The notes below the pieces were generated by a model. That model was not told the DNA's origin. It searched no databases and was given only the letters and a program-made list of their open reading frames with translations. Below, one piece after another: positions 7,501 through 18,642 of a DNA stretch of 62,623 nt (position 1 is the first letter of the stretch; every line of letters begins with the position of its first letter). A program made the position numbers and the translations under genes. Source of the stretch: Clostridium sartagoforme (GTDB lineage: Bacteria > Bacillota > Clostridia > Clostridiales > Clostridiaceae); contig NZ_SRYR01000013.1 of assembly GCF_004794105.1 (NCBI RefSeq), positions 1-62,623 of the forward strand. Direction: 5' to 3'.

Positions 7501-10500
7501 ATGGGTATTAGATTTATTTTTGGTAGGGCAGGTACTGGAAAAAGTCGATTTTGTTTAGAGCAAATTAAGAAAAAAATAGATAGAAATGATAACAATAATA
7601 AGCTTATATTACTAGTTCCAGAGCAATACACCTTTGATACAGAGAAAAAGTTTTTAGAGGTAGTAACAGAAAAAGGTTTCTTAAGAGGTGAAGTATTAAG
7701 CTTTAAGAGAATGGCACATAGGGTATTTGAAGAATGTGGGGGAAGAACTGATATAAGAATAAGTGATTCTGGAAGGAATATGCTTATATATAAAATATTA
7801 AAGAATAAAACAGAAGAACTTGAATATTTTAATAGAATGACTAAAGAGCAGGGTTTTTCTTCAGTAGTATCTAAACTTATAACAGAATTTAAGAAATATA
7901 ACATTTCCACGGAAATATTAAATCTTAAAGAGGAAGAAATAAATGATGATGAGTTAAAGAAAAAACTTAAGGATTTAGGTTTAATATATAGTGAGTTTAA
8001 TAATGCTCTTCATAAGCAATTTATTGATGGCGATGATGAATTAACCCTGTTATATCATAAGCTTATAGACTGTAACATATACGATGATGCAGAAATATGG
8101 ATAGATGAATTTACTACATTTACGCCTCAACAATTAGAAGTAATAAAAATACTTGCTAAGAGGGCTAAGACAGTAAATATAACTTTATGTAGTGATAGTC
8201 TAAGTAATGGAGTAGATATCGATTATACAGATGTATTTGATGCAATAAAGAATACTGAAAATTCTATTTTAAATATAATGAAAGAAGGAAACATATCTTA
8301 TTTAGAGCCTATTAATTTAAATAAAGGAACTCCATATAGATTTTTAAAAAATGATACATTAAGTCATTTAGAAAAACACTTTTTTACTTATCCATTTAAA
8401 CCTTATAAGGAAGAACCTAATAATATAAGATTATATAAGGCTAATAATAGCTATGAAGAAGTTGAGACTGTTGCTAAGGATATTTTAGAGATGGTAAGGG
8501 ATAAGGGTTATAGATTTAAAGATATAGCCGTAGTATGTAGAAATATCTCTGAATATGAAAAAATAACTACAGTAATATTTAATGATTATAATATACCGTT
8601 TTTTATAGATAAGAAGAGAGAAATTTTAGATAATCCGCTAGTTGTACTTATTATTTCATCTTTAGAAATATTAATAAATAATTGGTCTTATGAAAGTGTA
8701 TTTAAATTTTTAAAAAGTGGATTAATTAATATAGAAGAAAGATATATAGATGTATTAGAAAACTATGTATTAGCAAATGGAATTAAGGGATATAAATGGA
8801 CCAGAGACTTCTATGATAAAGAAGAGATATCTGATGAGGAAAATACATTATTCGAAATTATGGAAGAGGTTAGAGAACCTTTAATAAGTCTCCATAATAA
8901 AATAAGAGGAAAGAAAACTGTTAAGGAGATAACTACAAGTCTTTATAACTTTTTAGTTGAACTTAAGGTTTTTGATACCCTTGAATCATGGCTTGAAGAG
9001 TTTGAAAGTATAGGACTTCAAGATAAGATAAAAGAATATATACAAGTACCAGAAATGGTAATAGAAATATTAGATCAAGTAGTTGATGTATTAGGTGATG
9101 AAGTAATAGATATAAAAGAATTTACGAAGATATTAATATCAGGTTTTGAAGAAAAAGAGGTTGGTGTTATTCCAATGGCCTTAGATCAAATAAATATTGG
9201 AGATATATCTAGAGTAAAAGGAAGAGAAGTAAAAGCTTTATACTTAATAGGAGTAAATGATGGAGTATTGCCTTCTGTTAATAAAGAAGAGGGAATAATA
9301 AGTGATAGAGAAAGAGATATTCTTAGAGATATTGGGCTAAGATTGGCATCTGATACTAAAAGTAGAGCCTTTGAAGAGCAATTTATAGTATATACAGCTC
9401 TAACTATTGCGTCTGAATACTTAATGGTTACTTTCCCTATGGCAGATTTTGAGGGAAAGTCTTTAAGACCATCTATAATAATACCTAGGCTTAAAAAGAT
9501 TTTACCAAAGCTAGTTGAGGAAAGTGAAATATATAATTTAAAAGAAAATAATGATAAGTTTAGTAAAATAACAGCTCCTATACCTACATTTAATGAGCTT
9601 ATTTCTGCCTTAAGAATGGAATTTGAAAAAGAAGAAATAGATGAATATTGGGCTGAAGCTTTTAAATGGTTTGAAGAGAATGAAGAATTTAAATCTAAAT
9701 CAAGTAGGATGTTTAAAGGATTAACATATACAAACTTAGTAGAAAAGGTTCCTAGGGAGAAAATAAGAAGACTTTATCAGGCCGAAAATAAAAAGCTTAT
9801 ATTTAATGTTTCTAGGATTGAGAAATATGCACAGTGCCCATTTTCTTATTATGTTCAATATGGATTAAAGGCAAAGGATAGAAAGGTCTATGAATTTTCA
9901 GCACCTGACTTAGGTTCCTTTATGCATAATATATTAGATGATTTTACTAATAAAATAAGAAATGAAAAAATATCTTGGTCAGAGCTAAATAAAGAAAGAT
10001 GTAAGGTAATAGTAAATGAATTAGTAGATAAGAAGTTAGAAAGTGATACTAATTCAATTTTAAATAGTACCAAAAAGTACAAATATTTTGCTGATAGATT
10101 TAAAAGAACTATAACTAAATCTGTTATGGTAATTTCTGAACAAATGAGAAAAGGAAGCTTTGAGATATTTAGGAATGAATTTGAATTTGGTGGATTTAAG
10201 GATGGTGAACCTATAAAAATAGATTTACCTTCAAAGGAAACTGTTTATTTAGTAGGTAGGGTAGATAGAATAGATACTCTAGATTTAGATGGGAATACTT
10301 ATATTAAGATAGTTGATTATAAGTCAGGAGCAAAGAAATTTAACTTAACAGAAGTATATTATGGTCTACAAATACAACTGTTAGTGTATTTAGATGCTCT
10401 AATTAAAAATTCAAAATATATATTAAAGAATCAAGCTATGCCAGGAGCAATTTTATACTTTAGAATAGACGATCCTATAATAAAGTCAAAGAAGCAATTA

Positions 10501-10932
10501 TCAGAAGAGGAAATCAAGGAAAATATATTAAAAGAGTTAAAGATGAGCGGGTTATTATTAAAGAATATCGATGTAGTTAAAGCTATGGATAATGATATGG
10601 AAACATATTCGTTAATAATTCCAGCAAGTATAAAAAAGGATGGAGATTTTTCTTCTAATAGCTCAGTAGTTACAGAAGATCAATTTAACATATTAAGAAA
10701 ATATGTTAATGATAAGATGGCAGATTTATGTGAAGAAATGTTAAGTGGAGATATTAAGATAACTCCTTGTAAAAATAATAATACTCCATATTGTAATTAC
10801 TGTGATTATTCATCAGTTTGCCAATTCGATACTTCAATTGAAAATAATAAATATAAGATAATATTAAAAAAGAATAATAATGATGCATGGAAGTTAATAA
10901 AGGATGAGGTTGAGAAAGGGGGAAAAGCATAG
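7501..10932 (+). CDS. addB: ATP-dependent helicase/nuclease subunit B (AddB)
   Basis: 1143 residues, the usual AddB length. Walker A GRAGTGKS is at residues 8-15. The Fe-S cluster of the C-terminal nuclease domain is recognisable from C779 (in CPFSYY), C1098, C1101 and C1107; the +3/+6 spacing of the last three equals that of B. subtilis AddB. The nuclease motif VDYKSG lies between them. With AddA it resects double-strand breaks for RecA-dependent repair in Firmicutes. addA starts 3 nt after its stop, so the pair is an operon. RBS AGGAGAG lies 5-6 nt before the ATG. Confidence 0.97.
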   Translation: MGIRFIFGRAGTGKSRFCLEQIKKKIDRNDNNNKLILLVPEQYTFDTEKKFLEVVTEKGFLRGEVLSFKRMAHRVFEECGGRTDIRISDSGRNMLIYKILKNKTEELEYFNRMTKEQGFSSVVSKLITEFKKYNISTEILNLKEEEINDDELKKKLKDLGLIYSEFNNALHKQFIDGDDELTLLYHKLIDCNIYDDAEIWIDEFTTFTPQQLEVIKILAKRAKTVNITLCSDSLSNGVDIDYTDVFDAIKNTENSILNIMKEGNISYLEPINLNKGTPYRFLKNDTLSHLEKHFFTYPFKPYKEEPNNIRLYKANNSYEEVETVAKDILEMVRDKGYRFKDIAVVCRNISEYEKITTVIFNDYNIPFFIDKKREILDNPLVVLIISSLEILINNWSYESVFKFLKSGLINIEERYIDVLENYVLANGIKGYKWTRDFYDKEEISDEENTLFEIMEEVREPLISLHNKIRGKKTVKEITTSLYNFLVELKVFDTLESWLEEFESIGLQDKIKEYIQVPEMVIEILDQVVDVLGDEVIDIKEFTKILISGFEEKEVGVIPMALDQINIGDISRVKGREVKALYLIGVNDGVLPSVNKEEGIISDRERDILRDIGLRLASDTKSRAFEEQFIVYTALTIASEYLMVTFPMADFEGKSLRPSIIIPRLKKILPKLVEESEIYNLKENNDKFSKITAPIPTFNELISALRMEFEKEEIDEYWAEAFKWFEENEEFKSKSSRMFKGLTYTNLVEKVPREKIRRLYQAENKKLIFNVSRIEKYAQCPFSYYVQYGLKAKDRKVYEFSAPDLGSFMHNILDDFTNKIRNEKISWSELNKERCKVIVNELVDKKLESDTNSILNSTKKYKYFADRFKRTITKSVMVISEQMRKGSFEIFRNEFEFGGFKDGEPIKIDLPSKETVYLVGRVDRIDTLDLDGNTYIKIVDYKSGAKKFNLTEVYYGLQIQLLVYLDALIKNSKYILKNQAMPGAILYFRIDDPIIKSKKQLSEEEIKENILKELKMSGLLLKNIDVVKAMDNDMETYSLIIPASIKKDGDFSSNSSVVTEDQFNILRKYVNDKMADLCEEMLSGDIKITPCKNNNTPYCNYCDYSSVCQFDTSIENNKYKIILKKNNNDAWKLIKDEVEKGGKA

Positions 10933-10935
10933 GAT

Positions 10936-13900
10936 ATGGGTAGTACAAAATGGACTGAAGATCAATTAAAGGCTATTACTACTAGAGAATGTAACCTTTT
11001 AGTTGCAGCTGCAGCAGGTTCAGGTAAAACAGCTGTATTAGTAGAAAGAATTATAAGGATAATAACAAATGAAGAGAATCCTGTAGATATAGATAGGCTA
11101 TTAGTAGTTACATTTACTTCAGCAGCTGCTGCTGAAATGAGAGAAAGAATTGCAGATGCAATATCTAAGGCTTTAGAAGTTAATCCTAATTCAAAGGTAT
11201 TACAAAGACAACTTACATTATTAAGTAGAGCTAATATTACAACTATGCACTCCTTTTGCTTAGATGTAATAAAAAATAATTATCATGTAATTAATTTAGA
11301 TCCAACCTTTAGGATTTCTGACGAAACAGAAAATACACTTTTAAAGCTTGAAGTAATAAATGATTTATTTGAAGATTATTATGAAAGTGAAGATGAAGGC
11401 TTTAGGAATTTAATTGAAGCTTATAGTTCTTCAAAAAATGATGATAGATTAAAGGATATAATTCTAGATTTATATAGATTTTCTATGAGTGGACCATGGC
11501 CAGAAAAGTGGCTTATAGATAGTGCTGAAGGCTTTAATATAAATAATATTGAGGATTTAGATAATACACCATGGATACAGATACTTAAAGAAAGTATATG
11601 GATTGAGATCGATGGTTATATTAAGACCTTAGAAAAGGCAATAGTATTAATAGAAGAAACAGAAGGGTTAGAATCATACCTTCCTACCTTTTCTGATGAA
11701 CTAGAAATGTTTAAAAGAGTATTGAATTCATTAGATAATGGAATACAAGAAATTTATAAGGAAGTAAGTAATGTATCCTTTGGTAAACTAAAAGCTGTAA
11801 GAAAAAATAATGTTAGTGATTTAGATGCATTAGAAATAGTTAAATCTATAAGAGATAGTATAAAAAAGAAAACTGCTAAGCTCATAGAAGATAGTTTTTC
11901 TATGCCAATTGAAGGTGCATTAGAAGGATTAAAAAATTCTTATCCTTATATGAAGATGCTTAGTAAATTAACTTTAGAATTTATAAGTAGATTTAAAGAT
12001 AAAAAGAGGGAAAAGAATATTTTAGATTTCAATGACCTTGAACACTTATGCCTAAAGATATTAATTAATAATGATGAATTAGCAGATTCAGAAGAAAATG
12101 TAAGTAAAGATTATATGGAAACTTTAGTACCATCTAACGTAGCTATAAGTTTTAGGGATTATTTTGATGAAGTATTAGTAGATGAATATCAAGATTCTAA
12201 TAATGTCCAAGAAGCTATTATTGAATTAGTATCTAGAAAGAATTTAGAGAATCCAAATGTATTTATGGTTGGAGATGTAAAACAAAGTATATATAGATTT
12301 AGGCAAGCAAAGCCAGAATTGTTTTTAGATAAGTATAATAATTACTCATTAGAAGCTGGTGGTAGAGATAGAAAGATACAGCTTTATAAGAATTTTAGAA
12401 GTAGAGAAGAAGTAATTAATGGAGTAAACTATATCTTCAAAATGGTAATGTCTAAAACAGTAGGAGAGCTTGAGTACAATGATGAAGAATCCTTAAATTT
12501 AGGTGCTAGCTTTAAAGAAAATGAAGATGATAATGTAGAAATAGCAGGTCCTATAGAACTTCATATATTAGATAAATCAGGTATTGAAGATGAAGGTATA
12601 AATGAAGAAAATTCAATAGAAGATAATGAGGGGTCTAATGAAGAAGAGGAAGACGTTGACTCAATAACATTAGAAGCAAGAATTGTAGCATCTAGAATAA
12701 AGGAACTTATGCTAACAGAGAATAATGATAAAGTTTTTAAGGTATTAGATAAAGAAACAGGAGAATATAGGGAATTAAAATATAAGGATATAGTTATATT
12801 ACTAAGAGCAACTAGAAATTGGTCAGAAATATTCTTAGAGGAACTAGGATCCTTTGGAATACCTGTCTATGCTGATACTGGTAGTGGATATTTTGAGACT
12901 ATAGAAATAAGAACTATAATGTCACTATTAAAAGTAATAGATAATCCTATGCAAGATGTTCCTATGATTTCTATATTAAGATCTCCTATTGTTGGATTTT
13001 CTGCTGAAGAATTAGGTGATATAAGATTACTAAGTAAAGATAAATACTTCTATGAAATTATAAAAGAAGTAACTGAAGATATACATGAAGTTAATGAGGA
13101 GCTTAAAAATAAATGCAAAATATTTATAGAAAGTCTTAAAAAGTGGAGAAGAAAATCAATATATACTCCTATAGATGAGTTTATTTGGTATTTGTATATG
13201 GATACAGCTTATTATGGATATGTAGGTGCAATGCCTAATGGTAAGCTAAGACAAGCAAATTTAAAAATTCTATTCCAAAGAGCTAAGCAATTTGAGAATA
13301 CTAGCTTTAAAGGATTATTTAACTTTATTAATTTTGTTAATAAGTTAAGAAATTCTTCAGGGGATATGGGTAGTGCTAAAGTCCTTGGAGAAAATGAAGA
13401 TGTAGTTAGAATAATGAGTATCCATAAAAGTAAGGGACTTGAGTTTCCAGTAGTATTCACTTCAGGATTTGGAAAGCAATTTAATCTTATGGATTTAAAT
13501 AAATCAATATTGTACCATGATGATTTAGGCTTTGGTCCAGATTATGTAGATTTAGAGAAAAGAAATTCTTATAGTACTCTGGCAAAGGAAGCAATAAAGA
13601 AAAAGATTCTATATGAAACACTATCAGAAGAAATGAGAATATTATATGTTGCTTTTACTAGAGCTAAAGAAAAATTAATAATAACAGGGGCAGTTAAAGA
13701 CTTAGAAAAATCAATTAATAAATGGATGACTGCAGCTGCCTTAGATAATGATATTATTCCTGCTTCAGAAGTGCTAAAGGGTAAAAACTATTTAGACTGG
13801 GTTGGTATGGCTTTATGTAAACATAGAGATGGAGAAGAATTAAGAAAAGTTCTTGGGAATAAGAGTAGCTTAATAATTAATGATGAATCCATATGGAAAG

Positions 13901-14730
13901 TGAATTTGTGGACTAAAAATAAATTAATTGTGGATAAAGATGAAGTGGCTGTTGATGAAAATTCAGAAGATGAGTTATTTATTAATTCTCATATAGATTA
14001 TATTGATAAAGAAATTGAAAGAAGATTAGGCTATAACTATAAGTATAGCTTAGCAGGAGGATTGCCTAGTAATGTTTCTGTATCTGATTTAAAAAGGGCC
14101 TTATATGAGCATGAGGATGATAGTATAATGACGGTAAATATATTTAAAGATAAAGAAGTATTAAAGCCTAAGTTCCTTCAAGAAAAAAGAGGATTATCAG
14201 CTTCTGAGAGGGGTACAGCAGTTCACTTTGTAATGCAAAGGTTAGATCTAAGCAAGGTATCTACTAAAGAAGAAATAGATAATCAAATATATGAAATGAA
14301 GGAATCTAGCTTACTTTCAGAAGAGGAAGTTAAGGTAATAGAAAAGGTTAATTTCTTAGGATTCTTTGAAAGTGAGTTAGGAAACAGAATGCTATCAGCA
14401 TTTAAATCAGGTAGTTTAGTAAAAAGAGAATTAGCCTTTTATACTGAAATAAGCAGTTTAAATGTAGATAACTCATTACCAGAAGAAGTTTATGAAAATG
14501 AAAAGGTAAGACTTCAAGGGATAATAGACTGTATATTCGAAGAAGAGGATGGAATAGTTTTATTAGACTATAAAACAGACTATGTGGAAATTGGAAATGA
14601 AAATAAAGTTATTGATAAGTATAGAGTCCAACTTAAATATTATAAAGAAGCGGTTGAAAAAATAACTGGTAAGAAGGTTAAAGAGAGTTATTTATATCTA
14701 TTTGGTATAGGTAAGGAAGTTTTATTATAA
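10936..14730 (+). CDS. addA: ATP-dependent helicase/nuclease subunit A (AddA)
   Basis: 1264 residues. A UvrD-type SF1 helicase with Q-motif WTEDQ and Walker [10 protein letters not shown] (24-32). Walker B is VDEYQD, helicase motif III-IV is [13 protein letters not shown], and the later helicase motif is [14 protein letters not shown] RecB-type nuclease sits at the C-terminus with DYKTD (D1211, K1213). An unusually acidic linker (Glu/Asp-rich, about residues 555-580) interrupts the helicase core. The start overlaps the addB RBS region, so the two are translationally coupled. Confidence 0.97.
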   Translation: MGSTKWTEDQLKAITTRECNLLVAAAAGSGKTAVLVERIIRIITNEENPVDIDRLLVVTFTSAAAAEMRERIADAISKALEVNPNSKVLQRQLTLLSRANITTMHSFCLDVIKNNYHVINLDPTFRISDETENTLLKLEVINDLFEDYYESEDEGFRNLIEAYSSSKNDDRLKDIILDLYRFSMSGPWPEKWLIDSAEGFNINNIEDLDNTPWIQILKESIWIEIDGYIKTLEKAIVLIEETEGLESYLPTFSDELEMFKRVLNSLDNGIQEIYKEVSNVSFGKLKAVRKNNVSDLDALEIVKSIRDSIKKKTAKLIEDSFSMPIEGALEGLKNSYPYMKMLSKLTLEFISRFKDKKREKNILDFNDLEHLCLKILINNDELADSEENVSKDYMETLVPSNVAISFRDYFDEVLVDEYQDSNNVQEAIIELVSRKNLENPNVFMVGDVKQSIYRFRQAKPELFLDKYNNYSLEAGGRDRKIQLYKNFRSREEVINGVNYIFKMVMSKTVGELEYNDEESLNLGASFKENEDDNVEIAGPIELHILDKSGIEDEGINEENSIEDNEGSNEEEEDVDSITLEARIVASRIKELMLTENNDKVFKVLDKETGEYRELKYKDIVILLRATRNWSEIFLEELGSFGIPVYADTGSGYFETIEIRTIMSLLKVIDNPMQDVPMISILRSPIVGFSAEELGDIRLLSKDKYFYEIIKEVTEDIHEVNEELKNKCKIFIESLKKWRRKSIYTPIDEFIWYLYMDTAYYGYVGAMPNGKLRQANLKILFQRAKQFENTSFKGLFNFINFVNKLRNSSGDMGSAKVLGENEDVVRIMSIHKSKGLEFPVVFTSGFGKQFNLMDLNKSILYHDDLGFGPDYVDLEKRNSYSTLAKEAIKKKILYETLSEEMRILYVAFTRAKEKLIITGAVKDLEKSINKWMTAAALDNDIIPASEVLKGKNYLDWVGMALCKHRDGEELRKVLGNKSSLIINDESIWKVNLWTKNKLIVDKDEVAVDENSEDELFINSHIDYIDKEIERRLGYNYKYSLAGGLPSNVSVSDLKRALYEHEDDSIMTVNIFKDKEVLKPKFLQEKRGLSASERGTAVHFVMQRLDLSKVSTKEEIDNQIYEMKESSLLSEEEVKVIEKVNFLGFFESELGNRMLSAFKSGSLVKRELAFYTEISSLNVDNSLPEEVYENEKVRLQGIIDCIFEEEDGIVLLDYKTDYVEIGNENKVIDKYRVQLKYYKEAVEKITGKKVKESYLYLFGIGKEVLL

Positions 14731-14752
14731 TACAAATAATAAAGGAAAGTAT

Positions 14753-14795
14753 TAATAGCCATATCAATATTCTTAAGAATTTGATATGGCTATTA
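14753..14795 (+). terminator. hairpin after addA
   Basis: TAATAGCCATATCAA and TTGATATGGCTATTA form a perfect 15-bp stem. The tail is pyrimidine-rich rather than a clean T-run. Confidence 0.65.
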
Positions 14796-14902
14796 CTCTC
14801 TATATATTTATTTTATGATATCATTTATAGACATATTAAATAGAAAAATGTTATATTAAAAAATAATTTTATAGCTAAATATTTAATTAAGGTGGTTGAA
14901 TT

Positions 14903-15535
14903 ATGAAAAAAGAATGCGCTATATGTAATATAAAGATTGGATTATTTAAACCAAAATTTAATTTGATTGATGGAATTATTTGTCCAGCCTGTGCAAGTAA
15001 CGCCATGGCTAAAGATAGAGTTGCCTTAAGATCTGGAAGACTAAGTAGTGAAGAAGCTAAGGCAAGTATATTAAGCAATAAAATACATAGAGATAATATT
15101 AATAAATTTATACCAACTTCAAATCCTCATCCTAATATTGAAGTAGACATAAATAATAAGAAGATTAAGTTAGCAAGTAAAATAAATGGAGAGCATTTTG
15201 AGGAGATATTAGATTTTGATAAGATAATTTCTTGGGAAGTCCTAAAAGATTCTGAAACAATATATAAAAAAGAAGGGGTAGGTAGAGCAGTAGTTGGTGG
15301 AATACTATTTGGTGAAACTGGAGCTGTAATTGGTGCAGTAACTGGAGATTCTAAAAATAAAACAATGATAAAAAGTATTAAGCTTAGGATAACTATCTCT
15401 GATATGGATAATCCCATAAGATTTATTCATATTCATGAGGGGACAGATTTAGAGGTGGGAAGTGAAAAATATAAACATATTGTTGATAGTACGCAGAAAC
15501 TTATAGGTATAATTGAAAATATACAAAACTATTAA
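14903..15535 (+). CDS. zinc-ribbon protein with DUF4428-like N-terminus
   Basis: 210 residues. The N-terminus holds paired cysteines (CAICNIKIG, then CPACAS about 20 residues on), a treble-clef/zinc-ribbon as in DUF4428. A central acidic/hydrophobic beta-rich domain follows, then a glycine-rich hydrophobic segment GRAVVGGILFGETGAVIGAVTG (about residues 132-153). That segment is common in small clostridial proteins with SHOCT-like domains and may be membrane-associated. Function unknown. RBS AAGGTGG lies before the ATG; it is a single-gene unit between addA and the convergent cca. Confidence 0.8.
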   Translation: MKKECAICNIKIGLFKPKFNLIDGIICPACASNAMAKDRVALRSGRLSSEEAKASILSNKIHRDNINKFIPTSNPHPNIEVDINNKKIKLASKINGEHFEEILDFDKIISWEVLKDSETIYKKEGVGRAVVGGILFGETGAVIGAVTGDSKNKTMIKSIKLRITISDMDNPIRFIHIHEGTDLEVGSEKYKHIVDSTQKLIGIIENIQNY

Positions 15536-15620
15536 AATAGTAATATGAAATAAAAATATAATAAGTACCAATAATTAATCTAATTTATTTGATAAATTAT
15601 GTAGTAAGGAGGAAAGAGAG

Positions 15621-16976
15621 TTACTCTTCCTCTTTATTTAAGAAGTTTTTAGCTAAAGTCAATAGTGTTTCTTTTGAATTAAGATCAGGTTTTTCTAAAA
15701 CTATATTTAAGAGATGGTTTAAAACATCACCTAATATTTTGCCAGGTTTCAAGTTAAGATTAGAGATTAAATCTCCACCACTAATATTTAAATCTTTTAT
15801 GATTAATGGTTCCCTATTATTAATTATTTCATTAACTAAGTTCTCAGTATATTTTACTTTTTCTAAAAATACTTTTGGATTATCTAGAGAGTTTATATCA
15901 GCTCTTTGAAGAGAAAATAATAAGTTTATATTATTAACTCCCATTTCATTTAATAATATTTTCACCTCATATTTAGTTGGCATTGTAGTTGCGTTTAATA
16001 CTAGATGATGTTCTATAAGTTTTGATATTACTTTAATAGTGTTATTATCAAATCTCAATCTAGATAATATTTTTTTCACCATTATTGAACCTTCGAGGCA
16101 GTGTCCAGGAAAGCCGTAGAAGGTTCCATTATTAAGTGGTGTTAAAGTATTCAGTTTACCTACATCATGGAAAAGAGCAGATAACCTTAATAATAAATCA
16201 TTTTCTGTATTATCTATAACTTTTAAAGTATGAGCAAAAATATTTCTATTATGATTAGTACACTTAGGTGAAAAATTATATAATGCATTAATTTCAGGTA
16301 ATATAATTTCTAGTAATTTCGTATCTCTTAGAATTTCTAGTCCTTTAGATGGATTTTCTGAAATTAATATTTTACATAGCTCATCTCTTATTCTTTCTGA
16401 ACTTATATTTTTAATTAATTTATAATTATTCTTAATTGCAGTATAAGTATTTTCCTCTATATCAAAGTTTAGTTGACAGCTAAATCTAACTGCCCTAAGC
16501 ATTCTCAATGCGTCTTCTTTAAAGCGTTTATCAGCATTTCCTACACATCTTATAATTTTATTTTTAATATCATCAGTTCCATTAAAGTAATCAATAAGTC
16601 CTACTTTTTGGTTATATGCTAAGGAGTTTATTGTAAAATCTCTTCGAGATAGGTCTTCTTTAATATCTGTGACGAAATCTACAGAGGATGGACGTCTATT
16701 ATCTATATATTTTCCTTCTGTTCTGTAAGTTGTAACTTCATAAGGCTCATTATTTATAAGGACGGTAACAGTACCATGCTTTAATCCAGTAGGTATTGTT
16801 TTATCAAATAAAGATATAGTTATTTCAGGCTTAGCAGAGGTAGTTATATCATAATCTTTAGGTAGATTACCTAATAATATATCCCTAACACATCCACCTA
16901 CCATAAAGGCTTCAAAATTATTTTTATAAAAAGTGTCAATAATAAGTTTAACTTCCTTTGGAGTATTTATATTCAT
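15621..16976 (-). CDS. cca: CCA-adding tRNA nucleotidyltransferase with HD domain
   Basis: 451 residues. The class II nucleotidyltransferase motif GGCVRD (27-32) and the catalytic DYD (41-43) are intact, with the RRDFTINSLAYN and RAVRFSCQL motifs. A C-terminal HD domain (LFHDVGK) follows. It adds or repairs the 3' CCA of tRNAs; all tRNAs in this window already encode CCA, so repair is likely its main role here. The stop codon lies inside a weak GAGGAAGAG/CTCTTTCCTC hairpin shared with the 15540-15620 spacer. Confidence 0.93.
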   Translation of the reverse strand: MNINTPKEVKLIIDTFYKNNFEAFMVGGCVRDILLGNLPKDYDITTSAKPEITISLFDKTIPTGLKHGTVTVLINNEPYEVTTYRTEGKYIDNRRPSSVDFVTDIKEDLSRRDFTINSLAYNQKVGLIDYFNGTDDIKNKIIRCVGNADKRFKEDALRMLRAVRFSCQLNFDIEENTYTAIKNNYKLIKNISSERIRDELCKILISENPSKGLEILRDTKLLEIILPEINALYNFSPKCTNHNRNIFAHTLKVIDNTENDLLLRLSALFHDVGKLNTLTPLNNGTFYGFPGHCLEGSIMVKKILSRLRFDNNTIKVISKLIEHHLVLNATTMPTKYEVKILLNEMGVNNINLLFSLQRADINSLDNPKVFLEKVKYTENLVNEIINNREPLIIKDLNISGGDLISNLNLKPGKILGDVLNHLLNIVLEKPDLNSKETLLTLAKNFLNKEEE

Positions 16977-17002
16977 TGCTTATCCTACCTTTAAAAAAAT
17001 AT

Positions 17003-17202
17003 ATATATGTTTCAATAAATAACCTATATCTTGAGTAATTATTTTATCTTTAGTGAAAAACAGTTTTGAAAGTAAATTACATCAATTGAAAGCATATATT
17101 TTTTAATTTTTATATAAGTTGTTTGTGTAATTTCCTAACTAAAATATTTTGAGTATAAAATATAACTGAATAAAATGTAAAAACTTTATTACAACTTATA
17201 TA
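17003..17202 (+). repeat. dispersed ~200-bp intergenic repeat, copy 1
   Basis: Two inverted-repeat modules lie in series. The left module is bounded by ATATATGTTTCAAT (17003-17016) and ATTGAAAGCATATAT (17085-17099). The right module is bounded by TATATAAGTTG (17111-17121) and CAACTTATATA (17192-17202). The same architecture and much of the sequence recur at 47634-47829 and, inverted, at 62468-62623. No open reading frame. It fills most of the 320-bp gap between the divergent cca and L,D-transpeptidase genes. Confidence 0.8.
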
Positions 17203-17296
17203 TAAATAAATGATACCATAAAATAAAATTAGTCAAAAGTTCCTAGAAATTAATATGATATAATATTCATTAAAGTATAAATAGGGGGAAATAGAT

Positions 17297-18526
17297 ATGA
17301 GAAAGAAAAAAGTTATAATTTCAATAACAGCTATTTTATCAGTTTTATTCTTACTTTTTCTTAGTAATTCTATGTATAAATCTAACAAAGAAAAGTTGAA
17401 AATAGAAACTGTAGAAAATCTTATAATAAATGGAGATTATGAAGAAGCTTTAGAGAAAATAAATGATGATAAAGATAATGAAAATTTAATATCTTATAAG
17501 AATTTAATTGAGGATTTCTTAAACTTAAGAGATTATGAGGATATTGAAGATAAGAAGGAAGTACTAGAAATCTTTAAAGAAAAATATAAAGATGATATAA
17601 CAGGTGATATTTTTGAAAGCTTAAATAAAGATCTTTCAAAAATAGAGGAGAGTATTAGTAATTACTATAAGGAAATTACTATTGAAAAAGAGAAAATTAA
17701 TAAAGCTATAGAAGAGGATATAGATAGTGTAGGAGATTTAATCAAATCCTTTAAGGAGAAATATCCTAAAGAAAATATTACTGAAATAGAAGATACATAT
17801 AATAAAAAATTAGAAGAAATAAATAATAGTATTGAACATAATAATAGTGATGTTACATCAGAAAATAGCAGTTCACCTAATATTACGTCAAATAGTAATA
17901 GTAATAGTGGAGTAGTGGGAATAGGCAGTACAAATGCAGCTAAAAACTCAAGTCAAATTGTAACTGTAGTAAGTACTGGAGGATCATATGGTGAATTAGT
18001 AGTTTGGGAAAAAGATAGACTAGGTAACTGGATTGAAGTAGATAGGGTAGCAGCTAGATTAGGACAAAATGGATTAAAAAGTGCTAGTGAAGTCTATGAA
18101 ATGGATAAATGTACACCTACAGGAATTTATACTTTAACAGAAGCATTTGGAATTAATTCTAATCCAGGAAGTGGAGTTACATATAGGCAACTTGATGGAA
18201 CAGAGTATTGGGTTGATGATGAAAATTCTCAATATTATAATACTATGCAATTTGGTGATCCTAATGGAAGATGGTCATCAGCAGAGAAGCTTACAGATTA
18301 TCCTGGATATTATAATTATTCATTAGTAATTGATTATAATAGATGGCCTGTAGTTCCTGGTAAAAGTTCTGCAATATTTATACATTGTGATATGGGAATA
18401 TATACTTATGGGTGCGTAGCGATTCCACAACAAAATTTAGTTAATCTATTAAAAAGATTAGATCCAGCTAAAAACCCAGTAGTTATTTTAGATTTTAGTT
18501 ATGATAGTATCTATAATAATTATTAA
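17297..18526 (+). CDS. L,D-transpeptidase (YkuD domain, COG3786-like)
   Basis: 409 residues. A single N-terminal membrane anchor (about 5-24) is followed by a long Glu/Lys-rich coiled region to about residue 175, a Ser/Asn-rich linker, and a YkuD catalytic domain. The active-site block is SSAIFIHC...TYGCVAI with H363 and catalytic C373. The short His-to-Cys spacing and GCVAI ending suit the COG3786 branch rather than classical SHGC enzymes. It probably makes 3-3 peptidoglycan crosslinks or links proteins to the wall, outside the membrane. RBS AGGGGGAAA. It converges with a second L,D-transpeptidase. Confidence 0.85.
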   Translation: MRKKKVIISITAILSVLFLLFLSNSMYKSNKEKLKIETVENLIINGDYEEALEKINDDKDNENLISYKNLIEDFLNLRDYEDIEDKKEVLEIFKEKYKDDITGDIFESLNKDLSKIEESISNYYKEITIEKEKINKAIEEDIDSVGDLIKSFKEKYPKENITEIEDTYNKKLEEINNSIEHNNSDVTSENSSSPNITSNSNSNSGVVGIGSTNAAKNSSQIVTVVSTGGSYGELVVWEKDRLGNWIEVDRVAARLGQNGLKSASEVYEMDKCTPTGIYTLTEAFGINSNPGSGVTYRQLDGTEYWVDDENSQYYNTMQFGDPNGRWSSAEKLTDYPGYYNYSLVIDYNRWPVVPGKSSAIFIHCDMGIYTYGCVAIPQQNLVNLLKRLDPAKNPVVILDFSYDSIYNNY

Positions 18527-18597
18527 TATAGGATAAATAAGTTAGAAGTTTAAGAGAATTAGAAGCTTAAAATAATTAGATATAAATATATTAAAAG

Positions 18598-18636
18598 GGT
18601 CTGTTGTACAATGGAAAATACAACAGACCTTTGATT
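18598..18636. terminator. bidirectional terminator between the two L,D-transpeptidase genes
   Basis: GGTCTGTTGTA (18598-18608) and TACAACAGACC (18619-18629) form a perfect 11-bp stem, with A's before and T's after, so it serves both convergent genes. Confidence 0.85.
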
Positions 18637-18642
18637 TTTAGA

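Noticed and set aside
15589..15909. 106-residue plus-strand frame opposite cca
   Set aside because: Shadow of the cca gene; no family resemblance.
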